From assembly GCA_018268415.1 (NCBI GenBank), contig JAFDWO010000043.1, positions 40,399-104,398 on the forward strand: DNA of 64,000 nt. Reading direction: 5' to 3'. The DNA comes from Actinomycetota bacterium. GTDB taxonomy: Bacteria > Actinomycetota > Thermoleophilia > Solirubrobacterales > 70-9. Below the pieces are notes generated by a model that was not told where the DNA came from, did not search any database, and saw nothing but the letters and a program-made list of their open reading frames with translations. Positions 7,912 through 15,924 of this stretch are shown here, in pieces. The position numbers were made by a program, and so were the translations under genes. The first letter of the stretch is position 1, and the number at the start of each line of letters is the position of its first letter.

Positions 7912-9189
7912 GTGAAAGCGGGCGTCGTCAGGGCTGGGATCGTGGTCACCGGGACCGAGGTGATCACCGGCCGCATCGCCGACGCCAACGGACCCTGGAT
8001 CAGCGAACGGCTGGCGGAGCTCGGCGTCGAGGTCGCCCACATCATCGTCGTCGCCGACCGTCCCGACGACCTCGAGCACGCGCTGCAGTTCCTGGCCGCC
8101 GAGGACATGGACCTGATCGTGACCAGCGGCGGCCTCGGGCCCACCGCCGACGACCTGACCGCGGAGATGGTCGGGCACTTCGCCGGGCGGCCGATGCTGC
8201 TCGACGAGGACATGGAGGCGAAGATCCGCGAGATCCTGCGCCGCTTCGCCCGCAACCGCAGCTTCAAGTTCGATGAAGAGGCGGTGATGGAGGCCAACCG
8301 CAAGCAGGCGATGGTGCCGGAAGGGGCGGAGACGCTCGACCCGGTCGGGACCGCGCCGGGGCTGGTGGTGCCGGCCGGGGACCGGGTGGTGATCGTGATG
8401 CCGGGCCCGCCGCGCGAGCTACAACCGATGTGGCCGCGGGCGCTGGAGACCGACGCCGTGCGGGCCGTCCTGGCGCGGGCCACGCCGCTGCACGGGCTGA
8501 CGATGCGGATGTTCGGCGTGCCGGAGTCGGAAATCGCGAAAAGCCTGCGGGAGATCGAGGACGACGACGGGGTGGACGTCGAGGCGGTCGAGGTCACCAC
8601 CTGTCTGCGGCGCGGGGAGATCGAGATCGACGTGCGCTGGCGCGAGGAGACCGAGGCGACCGCGCTGGCGGTGCGCGACGGGCTGCGGCGGCGGCACGAA
8701 CGGGAGACCTTCAGCCTCGACGGCGAGACGATCGACGAACAGGTGGCGAAGCTGCTGAAGGGGCACCGCCTGGGGCTGGCGGAGTCCTGCACCGGCGGGC
8801 TGGTGGCGGCGCGGATCACGAACGTGCCGGGCGCCTCGGACTATTTCGCCGGATCGGCCGTCACCTACTCCTATGAGTCCAAAGAGCGCCTGCTCGGGGT
8901 GCCCCGGCCGCTGCTCGAGAAATACGGGGCGGTGTCCCCGGAGTGTGCGGAGGCGATGGCCAAGGGCGCGCTCGCGGCGTTCGACGCCGACGTGGCGGTG
9001 TCGGTGACCGGCATCGCCGGTCCGGACGGAGCGCTGCCGGGCAAGCCGGTCGGCTACGTCTGCTTCAACGCGATGCTCGTCGACGGGACCTCGATCGCCC
9101 GCGAGCCGGTGATTCCCGGCGACCGCGCCGACATCCGCGAACGCGCCGGGCTGGTCGCGATGCACTTGTTGCGCAATCTGCTCTCCTAA
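7912..9189 (+). CDS. cinA: CinA-family protein (competence/damage-inducible, NMN deamidase)
   Basis: 425 residues. The N-terminal molybdopterin-binding-like domain carries TSGGLGPTADDLT. The C-terminal PncC-type domain carries LAESCTGGLVAARITNVPG, the signature of nicotinamide mononucleotide deamidase, and SVTGIAGPDG. The two-domain length is typical. It precedes thpR and recA, an arrangement shared with many bacteria. The GTG start at 7912 is set by the 7-nt spacing from a TAGTTT -10 element. Confidence 0.93.
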   Translation: MKAGVVRAGIVVTGTEVITGRIADANGPWISERLAELGVEVAHIIVVADRPDDLEHALQFLAAEDMDLIVTSGGLGPTADDLTAEMVGHFAGRPMLLDEDMEAKIREILRRFARNRSFKFDEEAVMEANRKQAMVPEGAETLDPVGTAPGLVVPAGDRVVIVMPGPPRELQPMWPRALETDAVRAVLARATPLHGLTMRMFGVPESEIAKSLREIEDDDGVDVEAVEVTTCLRRGEIEIDVRWREETEATALAVRDGLRRRHERETFSLDGETIDEQVAKLLKGHRLGLAESCTGGLVAARITNVPGASDYFAGSAVTYSYESKERLLGVPRPLLEKYGAVSPECAEAMAKGALAAFDADVAVSVTGIAGPDGALPGKPVGYVCFNAMLVDGTSIAREPVIPGDRADIRERAGLVAMHLLRNLLS

Positions 9190-9215
9190 ATTCACAGAGA
9201 TGTTGCGAAGGGGTG

Positions 9216-9244
9216 TTGAGCCGCGCGCATTTCCCTCCTAGCTT
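9216..9244 (+). promoter_or_regulatory. Promoter of thpR
   Basis: A -35-like TTGAGC (9216-9221) and a -10 TAGCTT (9239-9244) are separated by 17 nt. The ATG follows 6 nt later, so the mRNA should be leaderless. recA, 29 bp beyond thpR, is probably co-transcribed. Confidence 0.7.
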
Positions 9245-9250
9245 GGCCTC

Positions 9251-9838
9251 ATGGCAAGTCAGGAGAGAAAGCCGAGACGGCAGCGGCTCTTCGTCGCGGT
9301 CGATCTAACCGATGGGATCCGCAAGGGATTGTCGGCGTGGGGAGAGGCCGAGCTGGTCGATCCGGCACTACGGCCGGTGCGGCCGGAGTCACTGCACGTG
9401 ACGCTGGTCTTCCTCGGCCACCGCGAGGCGGACGAGGCGGAGGCGATCGAGGCGGCGGTGCGACGCGTCAGCGCGCCGCCGGTGCTGATGAAGCTGGAGG
9501 ACCCGATCACGCTGCCGCGTCGGCGGCGGGCGGCCGTCTTCGCCCTCCCGGCACCGTCCCCGGCAGCCAGCGACCTCCACCACGGACTGGTCGACAGGCT
9601 GGTTGCGGAGGGCCTCCACGAGCCCGAGGAACGGGATTTCTGGCCCCACGTGACGGTCGCCAGGGTGCGCGCGGAGGGTCGTGGATCACGCCGCCCGGCG
9701 GCGGTCGCGAGACGGCCCGGAGACCTCCCGGAGTGGCTCAAAGAGCCGTTCTATGCCGTCCGATTGACGCTCTACCGTTCTGAACTCCAGCCGGGGGGCG
9801 CCCGTTATGTCCCGCTGGCCCAAGTCGAGCTGTCCTAG
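9251..9838 (+). CDS. thpR: RNA 2',3'-cyclic phosphodiesterase (2H family)
   Basis: 195 residues. Both signature H-x-T/S motifs of the 2H phosphoesterase fold are present: HVTLVFLGH with His49 and HVTVARV with His133. The enzyme opens 2',3'-cyclic phosphates on RNA (older name LigT). Its place between cinA and recA is a recurrent synteny. The spacing to recA is 29 bp. Confidence 0.93.
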   Translation: MASQERKPRRQRLFVAVDLTDGIRKGLSAWGEAELVDPALRPVRPESLHVTLVFLGHREADEAEAIEAAVRRVSAPPVLMKLEDPITLPRRRRAAVFALPAPSPAASDLHHGLVDRLVAEGLHEPEERDFWPHVTVARVRAEGRGSRRPAAVARRPGDLPEWLKEPFYAVRLTLYRSELQPGGARYVPLAQVELS

Positions 9839-9867
9839 AGGGGGCAGCAGTGAGGTGATGATCTGAG

Positions 9868-10959
9868 ATGGCGGAGAAAAAAGTGAACCTGAAGGACGCC
9901 TCGGCGAAGGAAGCCAAAGCGAAGGACGCGGCGCTCGAGGCGGCCGTCACCCAGATCGAGCGTGACTTCGGCGTCGGCTCGTTGATGCGCCTCGGCGACA
10001 AGGGCACGATCAAGGTCGACGCGATCCCGACCGGCTCACTGGCGCTCGACCTGGCACTGGGGATCGGCGGCGTGCCGCGTGGCCGGATCATCGAGATCTT
10101 CGGCCCCGAGTCCTCCGGTAAGACGACGCTGGTCAATCACATCATCGCCGAGGCCCAGGCCCGCGGTGGCGTCTGCGCCTTCATCGACACCGAGCACGCG
10201 ATCGACCCGGTCTACTCGCGGTCGATCGGCGTCGACACCGACGAGCTCCTCGTCTCCCAGCCCGACTACGGCGAGCAGGCCTTGCAGATCGCCGATCGGC
10301 TGATCGCCTCGGCGGCGGTCGACGTGGTCGCGATCGACTCGGTCGCCGCCCTGACCCCGAAAGCCGAGCTCGACGGGCAGATCGGCGACACCACGGTCGG
10401 CCTCCAGGCGCGGCTGATGTCGCAGGCGCTGCGGAAACTCGCGGGCAGCCTCAACCGGACCAAGACGGTCTGCATCTTCACCAACCAGATCCGCGAAAAA
10501 GTCGGCGTCCAGTTCGGCTCGCCGGAGACCCAACCGGGTGGTCGGGCGCTGAAGTTCTACTCGTCGCAGCGGCTTGACATCCGTCGCATCGAGACCCTCA
10601 AGGAAGGGACCGAGGCGGTAGGTAACCGGGTGCGCGTGAAAGTCGTCAAGAACAAGGTTGCGGCACCGTTCCGCCAGGCCGAGTTCGACATCGAGTACGG
10701 GGTCGGCATCTCCCGCGAGGGCGGGCTGCTGGACTTTGGCATCGAACAGGACCTGGTGCAGAAATCCGGCTCGTTCTTCTCCTACGGCGAGACCCGGCTC
10801 GGCCAGGGTCGCAACAACGCCAAGCAGTTTCTGAAGGACAACCCGGAGTTGTCCCTGGAGATCGAAACCAAGGTACGCACGGCGCTCGGAATCGGCACTG
10901 CAGCGAGCGATGAGCCCGCTTCGGAAGGTCAACCCGTCACCGAGGCCCAGGCCGCCTAG
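9868..10959 (+). CDS. recA: Recombinase RecA
   Basis: 363 residues, full length and intein-free. The Walker A motif GPESSGKT is at 79-86. Other RecA blocks include [36 protein letters not shown] and [10 protein letters not shown]. The start ATG at 9868 has a GAGGTGA ribosome site about 9 nt upstream, so unlike thpR it is not leaderless. No CGAAC-N4-GTTCG LexA box was seen just upstream, in contrast to dinB. No recX follows. Confidence 0.98.
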   Translation: MAEKKVNLKDASAKEAKAKDAALEAAVTQIERDFGVGSLMRLGDKGTIKVDAIPTGSLALDLALGIGGVPRGRIIEIFGPESSGKTTLVNHIIAEAQARGGVCAFIDTEHAIDPVYSRSIGVDTDELLVSQPDYGEQALQIADRLIASAAVDVVAIDSVAALTPKAELDGQIGDTTVGLQARLMSQALRKLAGSLNRTKTVCIFTNQIREKVGVQFGSPETQPGGRALKFYSSQRLDIRRIETLKEGTEAVGNRVRVKVVKNKVAAPFRQAEFDIEYGVGISREGGLLDFGIEQDLVQKSGSFFSYGETRLGQGRNNAKQFLKDNPELSLEIETKVRTALGIGTAASDEPASEGQPVTEAQAA

Positions 10960-11003
10960 GGCGGCCCGGATCCGCCTGCAACGCACCGGTCTCTCCGCAC
11001 CAA

Positions 11004-11009
11004 TAGGAT
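11004..11009 (+). promoter_or_regulatory. Probable -10 element of the cytochrome c gene
   Basis: TAGGAT, 12 nt before the ATG; predicts a leader of only a few nucleotides. Confidence 0.45.
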
Positions 11010-11021
11010 TCGCGCCGCGCG

Positions 11022-11672
11022 ATGCACCAAACGCTCTTCTTCATCTGTGGTGGTGTCCTGGCCGCCTCGGCCGTCATTGTCAGCTTCGTTGGGCTGAAAA
11101 GCGACAATTTCCCGGGCAAATGGATGCCGCTGATCGTGGTCTGGTTTGCCGCCTTCGCGGTCGGCGCCGGCACCTTTGCCGTCCTTCACGGTAAGGACGA
11201 GTCGAAGGATCACGACAAGGAGTACGCCAAGGCGAGCGCGGAGATGCAGTACGAGTCGACCGAAGGGCCGTTCGTGCGGGCACAGGAAGAAGAAGCCGAA
11301 GAAGCGAAAGCCGAAGAAGGCGAATCCGCCGAAGGCGAAGCAGGCGAATCTGCCGAACCGGCCGAAGGCGGCGAAGCCGAAGGCGGGTCTGCCGAAGGCG
11401 GGGAAGAAGGTGGCGAAGCCGAAGGCGGCGGTAATGCGGAAGCCGGGGCTACCGTGTTCTCCACCAACTGCGCGGCCTGTCACGGCGACACCGGCCACGG
11501 CGGCGCCGGCGGTCCCGATCTCACGACGATGCCCTTGGCCCAGACCGAAGAAGGCGCGATCAAACAGGTCACCAACGGCGGCGGCGGGATGCCCCCTTTC
11601 AGCGGCACCCTGTCTGAAGAAGAAATCGAAAACGTCGCGGCCTACGTCGTTCACGAAGTCGTCGGCAAGTAG
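11022..11672 (+). CDS. Membrane-anchored c-type cytochrome
   Basis: 216 residues. Two N-terminal hydrophobic helices (about 3-23 and 35-55) are followed by a low-complexity Glu/Ala/Gly linker (about 85-145) and a class I cytochrome c domain. Haem is attached through C150-A-A-C153-H154, and Met190 in GGMPPF is the likely distal ligand. It should sit outside the cytoplasmic membrane as an electron carrier, probably to a terminal oxidase (inference; no oxidase is adjacent). The linker uses GAA codons much more than its neighbours. Confidence 0.88.
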   Translation: MHQTLFFICGGVLAASAVIVSFVGLKSDNFPGKWMPLIVVWFAAFAVGAGTFAVLHGKDESKDHDKEYAKASAEMQYESTEGPFVRAQEEEAEEAKAEEGESAEGEAGESAEPAEGGEAEGGSAEGGEEGGEAEGGGNAEAGATVFSTNCAACHGDTGHGGAGGPDLTTMPLAQTEEGAIKQVTNGGGGMPPFSGTLSEEEIENVAAYVVHEVVGK

Positions 11673-11696
11673 CACCGCCAGTCGGCGCCCTGCCGG

Positions 11697-11702
11697 TACC
11701 CT
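11697..11702 (+). promoter_or_regulatory. -10 element of miaB
   Basis: TACCCT, 6 nt before the GTG start; leaderless layout. Confidence 0.6.
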
Positions 11703-11708
11703 GAGCGC

Positions 11709-13034
11709 GTGAAGCGCTTCCACGTCACCACCTTCGGGTGCCAGATGAACGTGCATGACTCGGAGCGGATGCGGGGCATGCTCACCTCGCTCGGCTACGA
11801 AGAGGCGGCCGAGCGGTCCGAGGCCGACCTGATCCTCTTCAACACCTGCTCGATCCGCGAGTCGGCCGACAGCCGCTTCATCGCCCACCTCGGCGAGGCC
11901 AAGCGGCTGAAGAGCGAAGACCCGTCCCGAACGGTCGGCGTCGGCGGCTGCTGGGCCCAGTCGGTGAAGGACGAAGTCTTCGAGCGCTTCCCGTTCGTTG
12001 ACGTCGCCTTCGGCCCGGGCCAGATCCACAAGTTGGCCGAGTTCCTCAACTCCGACTCGCTCACCGCCCAGGGGTACTTCGAGTTCGAGGACTTCTCCGG
12101 CCACCTGCCGGCCCGCCGCGAGCGCGAGTTCCAGGGCTGGCTGCAGATCTCGCAGGGCTGCAACTGCGTCTGCTCTTACTGCATCGTGCCCTCGACCCGT
12201 GGCCGCGAGGTCAGCCGCGATCCGGCCGAGCTGCTGGCCGAGGCCGAGGCGCTGGCCGCCGACGGGGTGCGCGAGGTCACGCTGCTGGGCCAGAACGTCA
12301 ACAGCTACGGCCGTGACCTACCCCCCGCGAGCCGCCTGACCTTCGCCGAGCTGCTCGCCGGGGTGGACGCGGTGCCCGGGATCGATCGGATCCGCTACAC
12401 CAGCCCGCACCCGAAGGACATGAAAGAGGACGTGATCCGTGCGCACGCGGAGCTGCCATCCCTCTGCGAGCAGATCCACCTGCCGCTTCAATCGGGTTCG
12501 AGCGCGGTGCTGAAGCGGATGCGCCGCACCTACAACCGCGAGCGTTATATGGACCGCGTCGCGCTGATCCGCGAGCACGTTCCCGACTGCGCGATCACCA
12601 CCGACATCATCGTCGGCTTTCCCGGCGAGACGGAGGCCGATTTCGCCGAGACCCTCGAAGTCGCGGAGGAGGTCGCCTACGACGGCGCCTTCACCTTCAT
12701 CTTCAGCCCGCGCCGCGAAACCGCGGCGGCGACGATGGACGGGCAGCTCCCTCACCCGGTGAAGGTCGAGCGCATGGAACGCCTGGTCGAGGTGGTCCAG
12801 CGGCGGGCAGCGGAGCGCGCGCAGAGGTTCGTCGGGCGGACGATGGAGGTGCTGGTCGAGGGGCCCAGCCGGACCGACCCGGCGCGGTTGCGCGGGCGGA
12901 CCCGGCACAACAAGGCGGTCAACTTCGAAGGGTTCGCGCAGCCAGGCGAATTGGTGGACGTGGAGATTGCCTCGGCGACCTCGCAGACGCTGTCGGGCAT
13001 CTCGGTAAAGCCGCTCACTCAAATTTCTCTTTGA
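11709..13034 (+). CDS. miaB: tRNA-2-methylthio-N6-isopentenyladenosine37 methylthiotransferase
   Basis: 441 residues of the radical-SAM methylthiotransferase family. The N-terminal cluster-binding region has TFGCQMN, FNTCSIRE and GGCWAQ. The radical-SAM cysteines are C151, C155 and C158 (CNCVCSYC), and a C-terminal TRAM domain follows. It acts on i6A37 made by MiaA, whose gene starts 4 bp after the miaB stop, so the two form one operon. All expected cysteines are present. Confidence 0.96.
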   Translation: MKRFHVTTFGCQMNVHDSERMRGMLTSLGYEEAAERSEADLILFNTCSIRESADSRFIAHLGEAKRLKSEDPSRTVGVGGCWAQSVKDEVFERFPFVDVAFGPGQIHKLAEFLNSDSLTAQGYFEFEDFSGHLPARREREFQGWLQISQGCNCVCSYCIVPSTRGREVSRDPAELLAEAEALAADGVREVTLLGQNVNSYGRDLPPASRLTFAELLAGVDAVPGIDRIRYTSPHPKDMKEDVIRAHAELPSLCEQIHLPLQSGSSAVLKRMRRTYNRERYMDRVALIREHVPDCAITTDIIVGFPGETEADFAETLEVAEEVAYDGAFTFIFSPRRETAAATMDGQLPHPVKVERMERLVEVVQRRAAERAQRFVGRTMEVLVEGPSRTDPARLRGRTRHNKAVNFEGFAQPGELVDVEIASATSQTLSGISVKPLTQISL

Positions 13035-13038
13035 GAAA

Positions 13039-13800
13039 GTGGAAGCCGTTCGGGGCTTCACCGAGACGCCCTTGAAAGTCCTGGCCATCTTCGGGCCCAC
13101 CGGGGTCGGCAAGACCGGCGTCGCCGTGGAGCTCGCGAGCCTCCTGCGTGAGAAGGGCGAGGATCCCGTGGCGATCAACTGCGACGCGCTGCAGGTCTAC
13201 GCAGGGCTCGACGTACTGACCGGGGCGGCGAGCGCGGCCGAGCGCGAGGTGCTGCCGCACGAGCTGCTCGGAATCGTGCCGATCACCGAGGACTTCTCGA
13301 TCCACGAGTACATGCCGCTGGCCCACCGGGCGATCGACGCGGCGCTGGCCGCCGGGCGGACGCCGATCGTGGTCGGCGGCACCGGGCTCTACCTGCGCGC
13401 CGCGCTCGCCGACCTCTCGCTGCGCAAGGTTCCCGCCTTCTCGGAGGAGTCGGAGCTGTGGTCGGGAGAGACCCGTCACCCGACCCGGATCTTCGGCCTC
13501 GACATGGACCGGGCGCGGCTCTACGAGCGGATCAACGCCCGCGTCGACGCGATCGTCGCGGAGGGCGGGGAGGAGGAGGCGCGCCGCGCCGACGCCCTCG
13601 GCCCCGGCCGCACCGCCCGCAAGGCCCTCGGCCTGAACGAAATCCTCGCCGGCGATCTGGAGACGATGAAGCGCCGCTCCCGCAACTACGCGCGCCGCCA
13701 GCTCACCTGGATGCGCAAAATCCCCGACTTGACCACGATCGACCGCACCAACCTCACCGACCACCAGGTCGCCATGTTGATGGGCCGAAAACTCAAGTAG
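13039..13800 (+). CDS. miaA: tRNA dimethylallyltransferase, lacking the insertion domain
   Basis: 253 residues, against about 300 usually. The P-loop GPTGVGKT (19-26), catalytic-core NCDALQVY and VVGGTGLYLRAALADL are present, and so are the C-terminal blocks (KALGLNEIL, YARRQLTWMRK). However, the segment that normally follows GGTGLYLRALL, with the helical insertion that grips the anticodon loop and the conserved PNDxxRxxRALEV, is absent: residue 130 passes almost directly to HPTRIFGL. The frame is intact. The start is GTG 13039 or TTG 13072. The last seven codons and the stop lie in a 22-bp hairpin. Confidence 0.87.
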   Translation: MEAVRGFTETPLKVLAIFGPTGVGKTGVAVELASLLREKGEDPVAINCDALQVYAGLDVLTGAASAAEREVLPHELLGIVPITEDFSIHEYMPLAHRAIDAALAAGRTPIVVGGTGLYLRAALADLSLRKVPAFSEESELWSGETRHPTRIFGLDMDRARLYERINARVDAIVAEGGEEEARRADALGPGRTARKALGLNEILAGDLETMKRRSRNYARRQLTWMRKIPDLTTIDRTNLTDHQVAMLMGRKLK

Positions 13801-13824
13801 GGCTTGAGTTTTCGGCCCATCAAC
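13776..13824. terminator. Perfect 22-bp hairpin with the miaA stop codon in its loop
   Basis: Arms 13776-13797 and 13803-13824 are perfectly complementary (core GGGCCGAAAACTCAAG). The 5-nt loop TAGGG contains the miaA stop. There is no T-tract, so if it terminates it does so as a stem-only (I-shaped) terminator. It ends 29 bp before the dapF -10 element. Confidence 0.75.
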
Positions 13825-13852
13825 CGAGGCGGCGCGCAAATGTGTGACGCAA

Positions 13853-13858
13853 TAGGGT
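13853..13858 (+). promoter_or_regulatory. -10 element of the dapF homologue
   Basis: TAGGGT, 7 nt before the GTG start; leaderless layout. Confidence 0.65.
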
Positions 13859-13865
13859 CCGCGCC

Positions 13866-14711
13866 GTGAAATTCGAGAAGTGGCAAGCGCTAGGCAATGA
13901 CTATCTGATCCTCGAGGCGACCGAGCTTCCCTGGGAGCTCACGGCCGCTCGGGTCGAGTGGCTCTGCGATCCGCACTTCGGGGTCGGCTCCGATGGCATC
14001 CTGCTCCTCTCGCGAAGCGACGATCCGGAGTTCGTCGCGAACCTGCGGATCTTCAACCCGGACGGCTCGGAGGCCGAGCTCTCGGGCAACGGGGCCCGGG
14101 AGGCGATCCTCTACCTGCGCCGGCACGGTTGGACGGACGCCGAGGAGTTCGCGATCTCCACTGTCGCCGGCCCGATCCGGCCGACGATCACCGGCGAGCT
14201 GACCTGCTCGGTCGACATGGGCAAAGCGTCGACCAGCTCGAAGGACTTCCCGTCCGGCGGCCCCGACGGTCGCGGCACGGTGCGCTCCGCCGGGCGCGAG
14301 TGGGAGTTCCAGCACGTCTCCATCGGCAACCCGCAGTGCGCGATCGTCGTCGACCCGGTCGAGCTGGCCGACCTCGACCTGGAGCTGGTCGGGCCGGAGA
14401 TCGAAGGCTCGACGCTCTTCCCGCACCGCACCAACGTCTCCTTCCTGGCGATCGACGGCAGTCGCGTTCGCGCCCGCATCTTCGAGCGCGGCGTGGGGGA
14501 GACGCTGTCCTCCGGGACCGGGGCCTCCGGCGCCGCCGTCACCGCCTTCCTGCGCGGCGCGGCGAGCCCGATCACGGTCGAGCTCGACGGCGGCGAGCTG
14601 ACCGTGGCGGTCGGCGAGGACCTCTCGGTGCGGCTCGACGGCTGGGCCGAGCCGGTCTACGCGGGTGAGGCCTCGCCGGAGCTGCTCGCCGCCCTCGGCG
14701 AGCAGGACTGA
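13866..14711 (+). CDS. dapF: Diaminopimelate epimerase homologue with both catalytic Cys replaced by Ser
   Basis: 281 residues, full DapF length. It keeps the substrate-binding framework: GND (10-12), FNPDGSEAE (63-71), the GNG turn, GNPQC, TNVSF and ERGVGET (207-213). DapF works by a two-cysteine, two-base mechanism with Cys in AExCGNG and ACGTG. Here these positions read ELSGNG (Ser73) and SSGTG (Ser216), and the codons (tcg, tcc) are unambiguous. It may be inactive, slow, or altered in chemistry. The LL-DAP aminotransferase gene starts 43 bp downstream, which ties it to DAP metabolism. Confidence 0.85.
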   Translation: MKFEKWQALGNDYLILEATELPWELTAARVEWLCDPHFGVGSDGILLLSRSDDPEFVANLRIFNPDGSEAELSGNGAREAILYLRRHGWTDAEEFAISTVAGPIRPTITGELTCSVDMGKASTSSKDFPSGGPDGRGTVRSAGREWEFQHVSIGNPQCAIVVDPVELADLDLELVGPEIEGSTLFPHRTNVSFLAIDGSRVRARIFERGVGETLSSGTGASGAAVTAFLRGAASPITVELDGGELTVAVGEDLSVRLDGWAEPVYAGEASPELLAALGEQD

Positions 14712-14740
14712 CCGGCCCGGCTTCCCGCCCGAGCTTTCGT

Positions 14741-14746
14741 TAGCTT
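14741..14746 (+). promoter_or_regulatory. -10 element of dapL
   Basis: TAGCTT, 8 nt before the ATG at 14755; fixes the start within a longer open frame. Confidence 0.65.
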
Positions 14747-14754
14747 TCCGCGCC

Positions 14755-15924
14755 ATGCCTATCGCCGAGCCCTCCAAGCGCCTCCAGCAGATCCCGCCCT
14801 ACATGTTCCAGGAACTGGAGCGCCGGATCGCCGAGAAGAAGGCGGCGGGCATCGACGTGATCAGCCTTGGCATCGGCGATCCCGACATGCCCACCTACGG
14901 CTACATCGTCGACGCGATGCAGAAGGCCGTGGCCGATCCGGCGACCCACCAGTACCCGTCCAACCGCGGTCGCGAGGACTTCCGCCAGGCCTTTGCCGAC
15001 TTCTACGACCGTCGCTTCGGCGTCGAGATCGATCCGGCCGACGAGGTGATCCCGGCGATCGGCGCCAAGGAGTGCATCTACAACCTCTGCAACGCCTTCC
15101 TCGACCCCGGCGACGTGGCCCTGGCAAGCGACCCGGGCTACCCGGTCTATACCGGCGGCCCGCTGCTCCACGGCGCCGCCGCCGAGCTGATGCCGCTCGT
15201 CCCCGAGAAGGGCTTCGCGCCCGATCTGGCGGCGATCTCGCCGGAGATCGCGTCCAAGGCGCGCCTGATGTTCATCAACTTCCCCAACAACCCGACCGGC
15301 GCGATCGTCCCCGACGGCTTCTTCGAGGAAGTGATCGAGTTCGCCCGCGAGCATGAGATTCTCGTCGTCCACGACAACGCCTACTCGGAGACCACCTACG
15401 ACGGTTACGTGGCGCCGAGCTTTCTGGCGACGCCGGGGGCCAAGGAGGTCGGGGTCGAGGTCTTCTCCGTCTCCAAGGGCTACAACATGACCGGCTGGCG
15501 TTGTGCCGCCATCCTCGGCCACCCGGAGGCGATCCAGAGCTACTGGCGACTGAAGACCAACGTCGATTCAGGCCTTTTCGAGGCGGTCCAGATCGCCGGC
15601 GCGACCGCGATCTCCGGCCCCCAGGAGCCGCTGGCCGAGATGAACGCCACCTACCAGCGGCGGCGTGATCTGGTCGTCTCCGCCCTCGGCGCCATCGGCG
15701 TCGACGTCACCCCGCCGAAGGGCACGATCTACGTCTGGGCCCCGGTCCCGAGCGGCCACACCTCGACCTCCTTCGCCGAGACCGTCCTCGAAGAGGCCGC
15801 GGTGGTCGTCTCGCCCGGCTCGATGTACGGCCCCAGCGGCGAGGGCTTCTTCCGGATCTCGCTCACCACCCCCGACGACCGGATCGAAGAGGCCGTCGAG
15901 CGGATGCGCGAGCACCTGGCCTAG
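14755..15924 (+). CDS. dapL: LL-diaminopimelate aminotransferase (class I/II aminotransferase)
   Basis: 389 residues from ATG 14755. The frame stays open upstream, but that part has no family similarity. N-terminal ISLGIGDPDMPTYGYIVDAM is typical of DapL-type enzymes. The PLP lysine is K241 in SVSKGYNMTGWR, with FPNNPTG and HDNAYSE upstream. DapL converts tetrahydrodipicolinate directly to LL-DAP and so bypasses succinylation. A DapC-type or other class I role cannot be fully excluded, but the adjacent dapF homologue supports the call. Its stop overlaps the convergent hydrolase stop in the palindrome CTAG. Confidence 0.85.
   Translation: MPIAEPSKRLQQIPPYMFQELERRIAEKKAAGIDVISLGIGDPDMPTYGYIVDAMQKAVADPATHQYPSNRGREDFRQAFADFYDRRFGVEIDPADEVIPAIGAKECIYNLCNAFLDPGDVALASDPGYPVYTGGPLLHGAAAELMPLVPEKGFAPDLAAISPEIASKARLMFINFPNNPTGAIVPDGFFEEVIEFAREHEILVVHDNAYSETTYDGYVAPSFLATPGAKEVGVEVFSVSKGYNMTGWRCAAILGHPEAIQSYWRLKTNVDSGLFEAVQIAGATAISGPQEPLAEMNATYQRRRDLVVSALGAIGVDVTPPKGTIYVWAPVPSGHTSTSFAETVLEEAAVVVSPGSMYGPSGEGFFRISLTTPDDRIEEAVERMREHLA

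Noticed and set aside
9206..9219. Degenerate LexA-like string CGAAGGGGTGTTGA before thpR-recA
   Set aside because: At least three of ten conserved positions differ from CGAAC-N4-GTTCG; not credible next to the perfect dinB box.
14665..14754. Upstream extension of dapL (30 extra codons)
   Set aside because: The extension overlaps the dapF end, is unlike the family, and a TAGCTT -10 lies 8 nt before the ATG at 14755.
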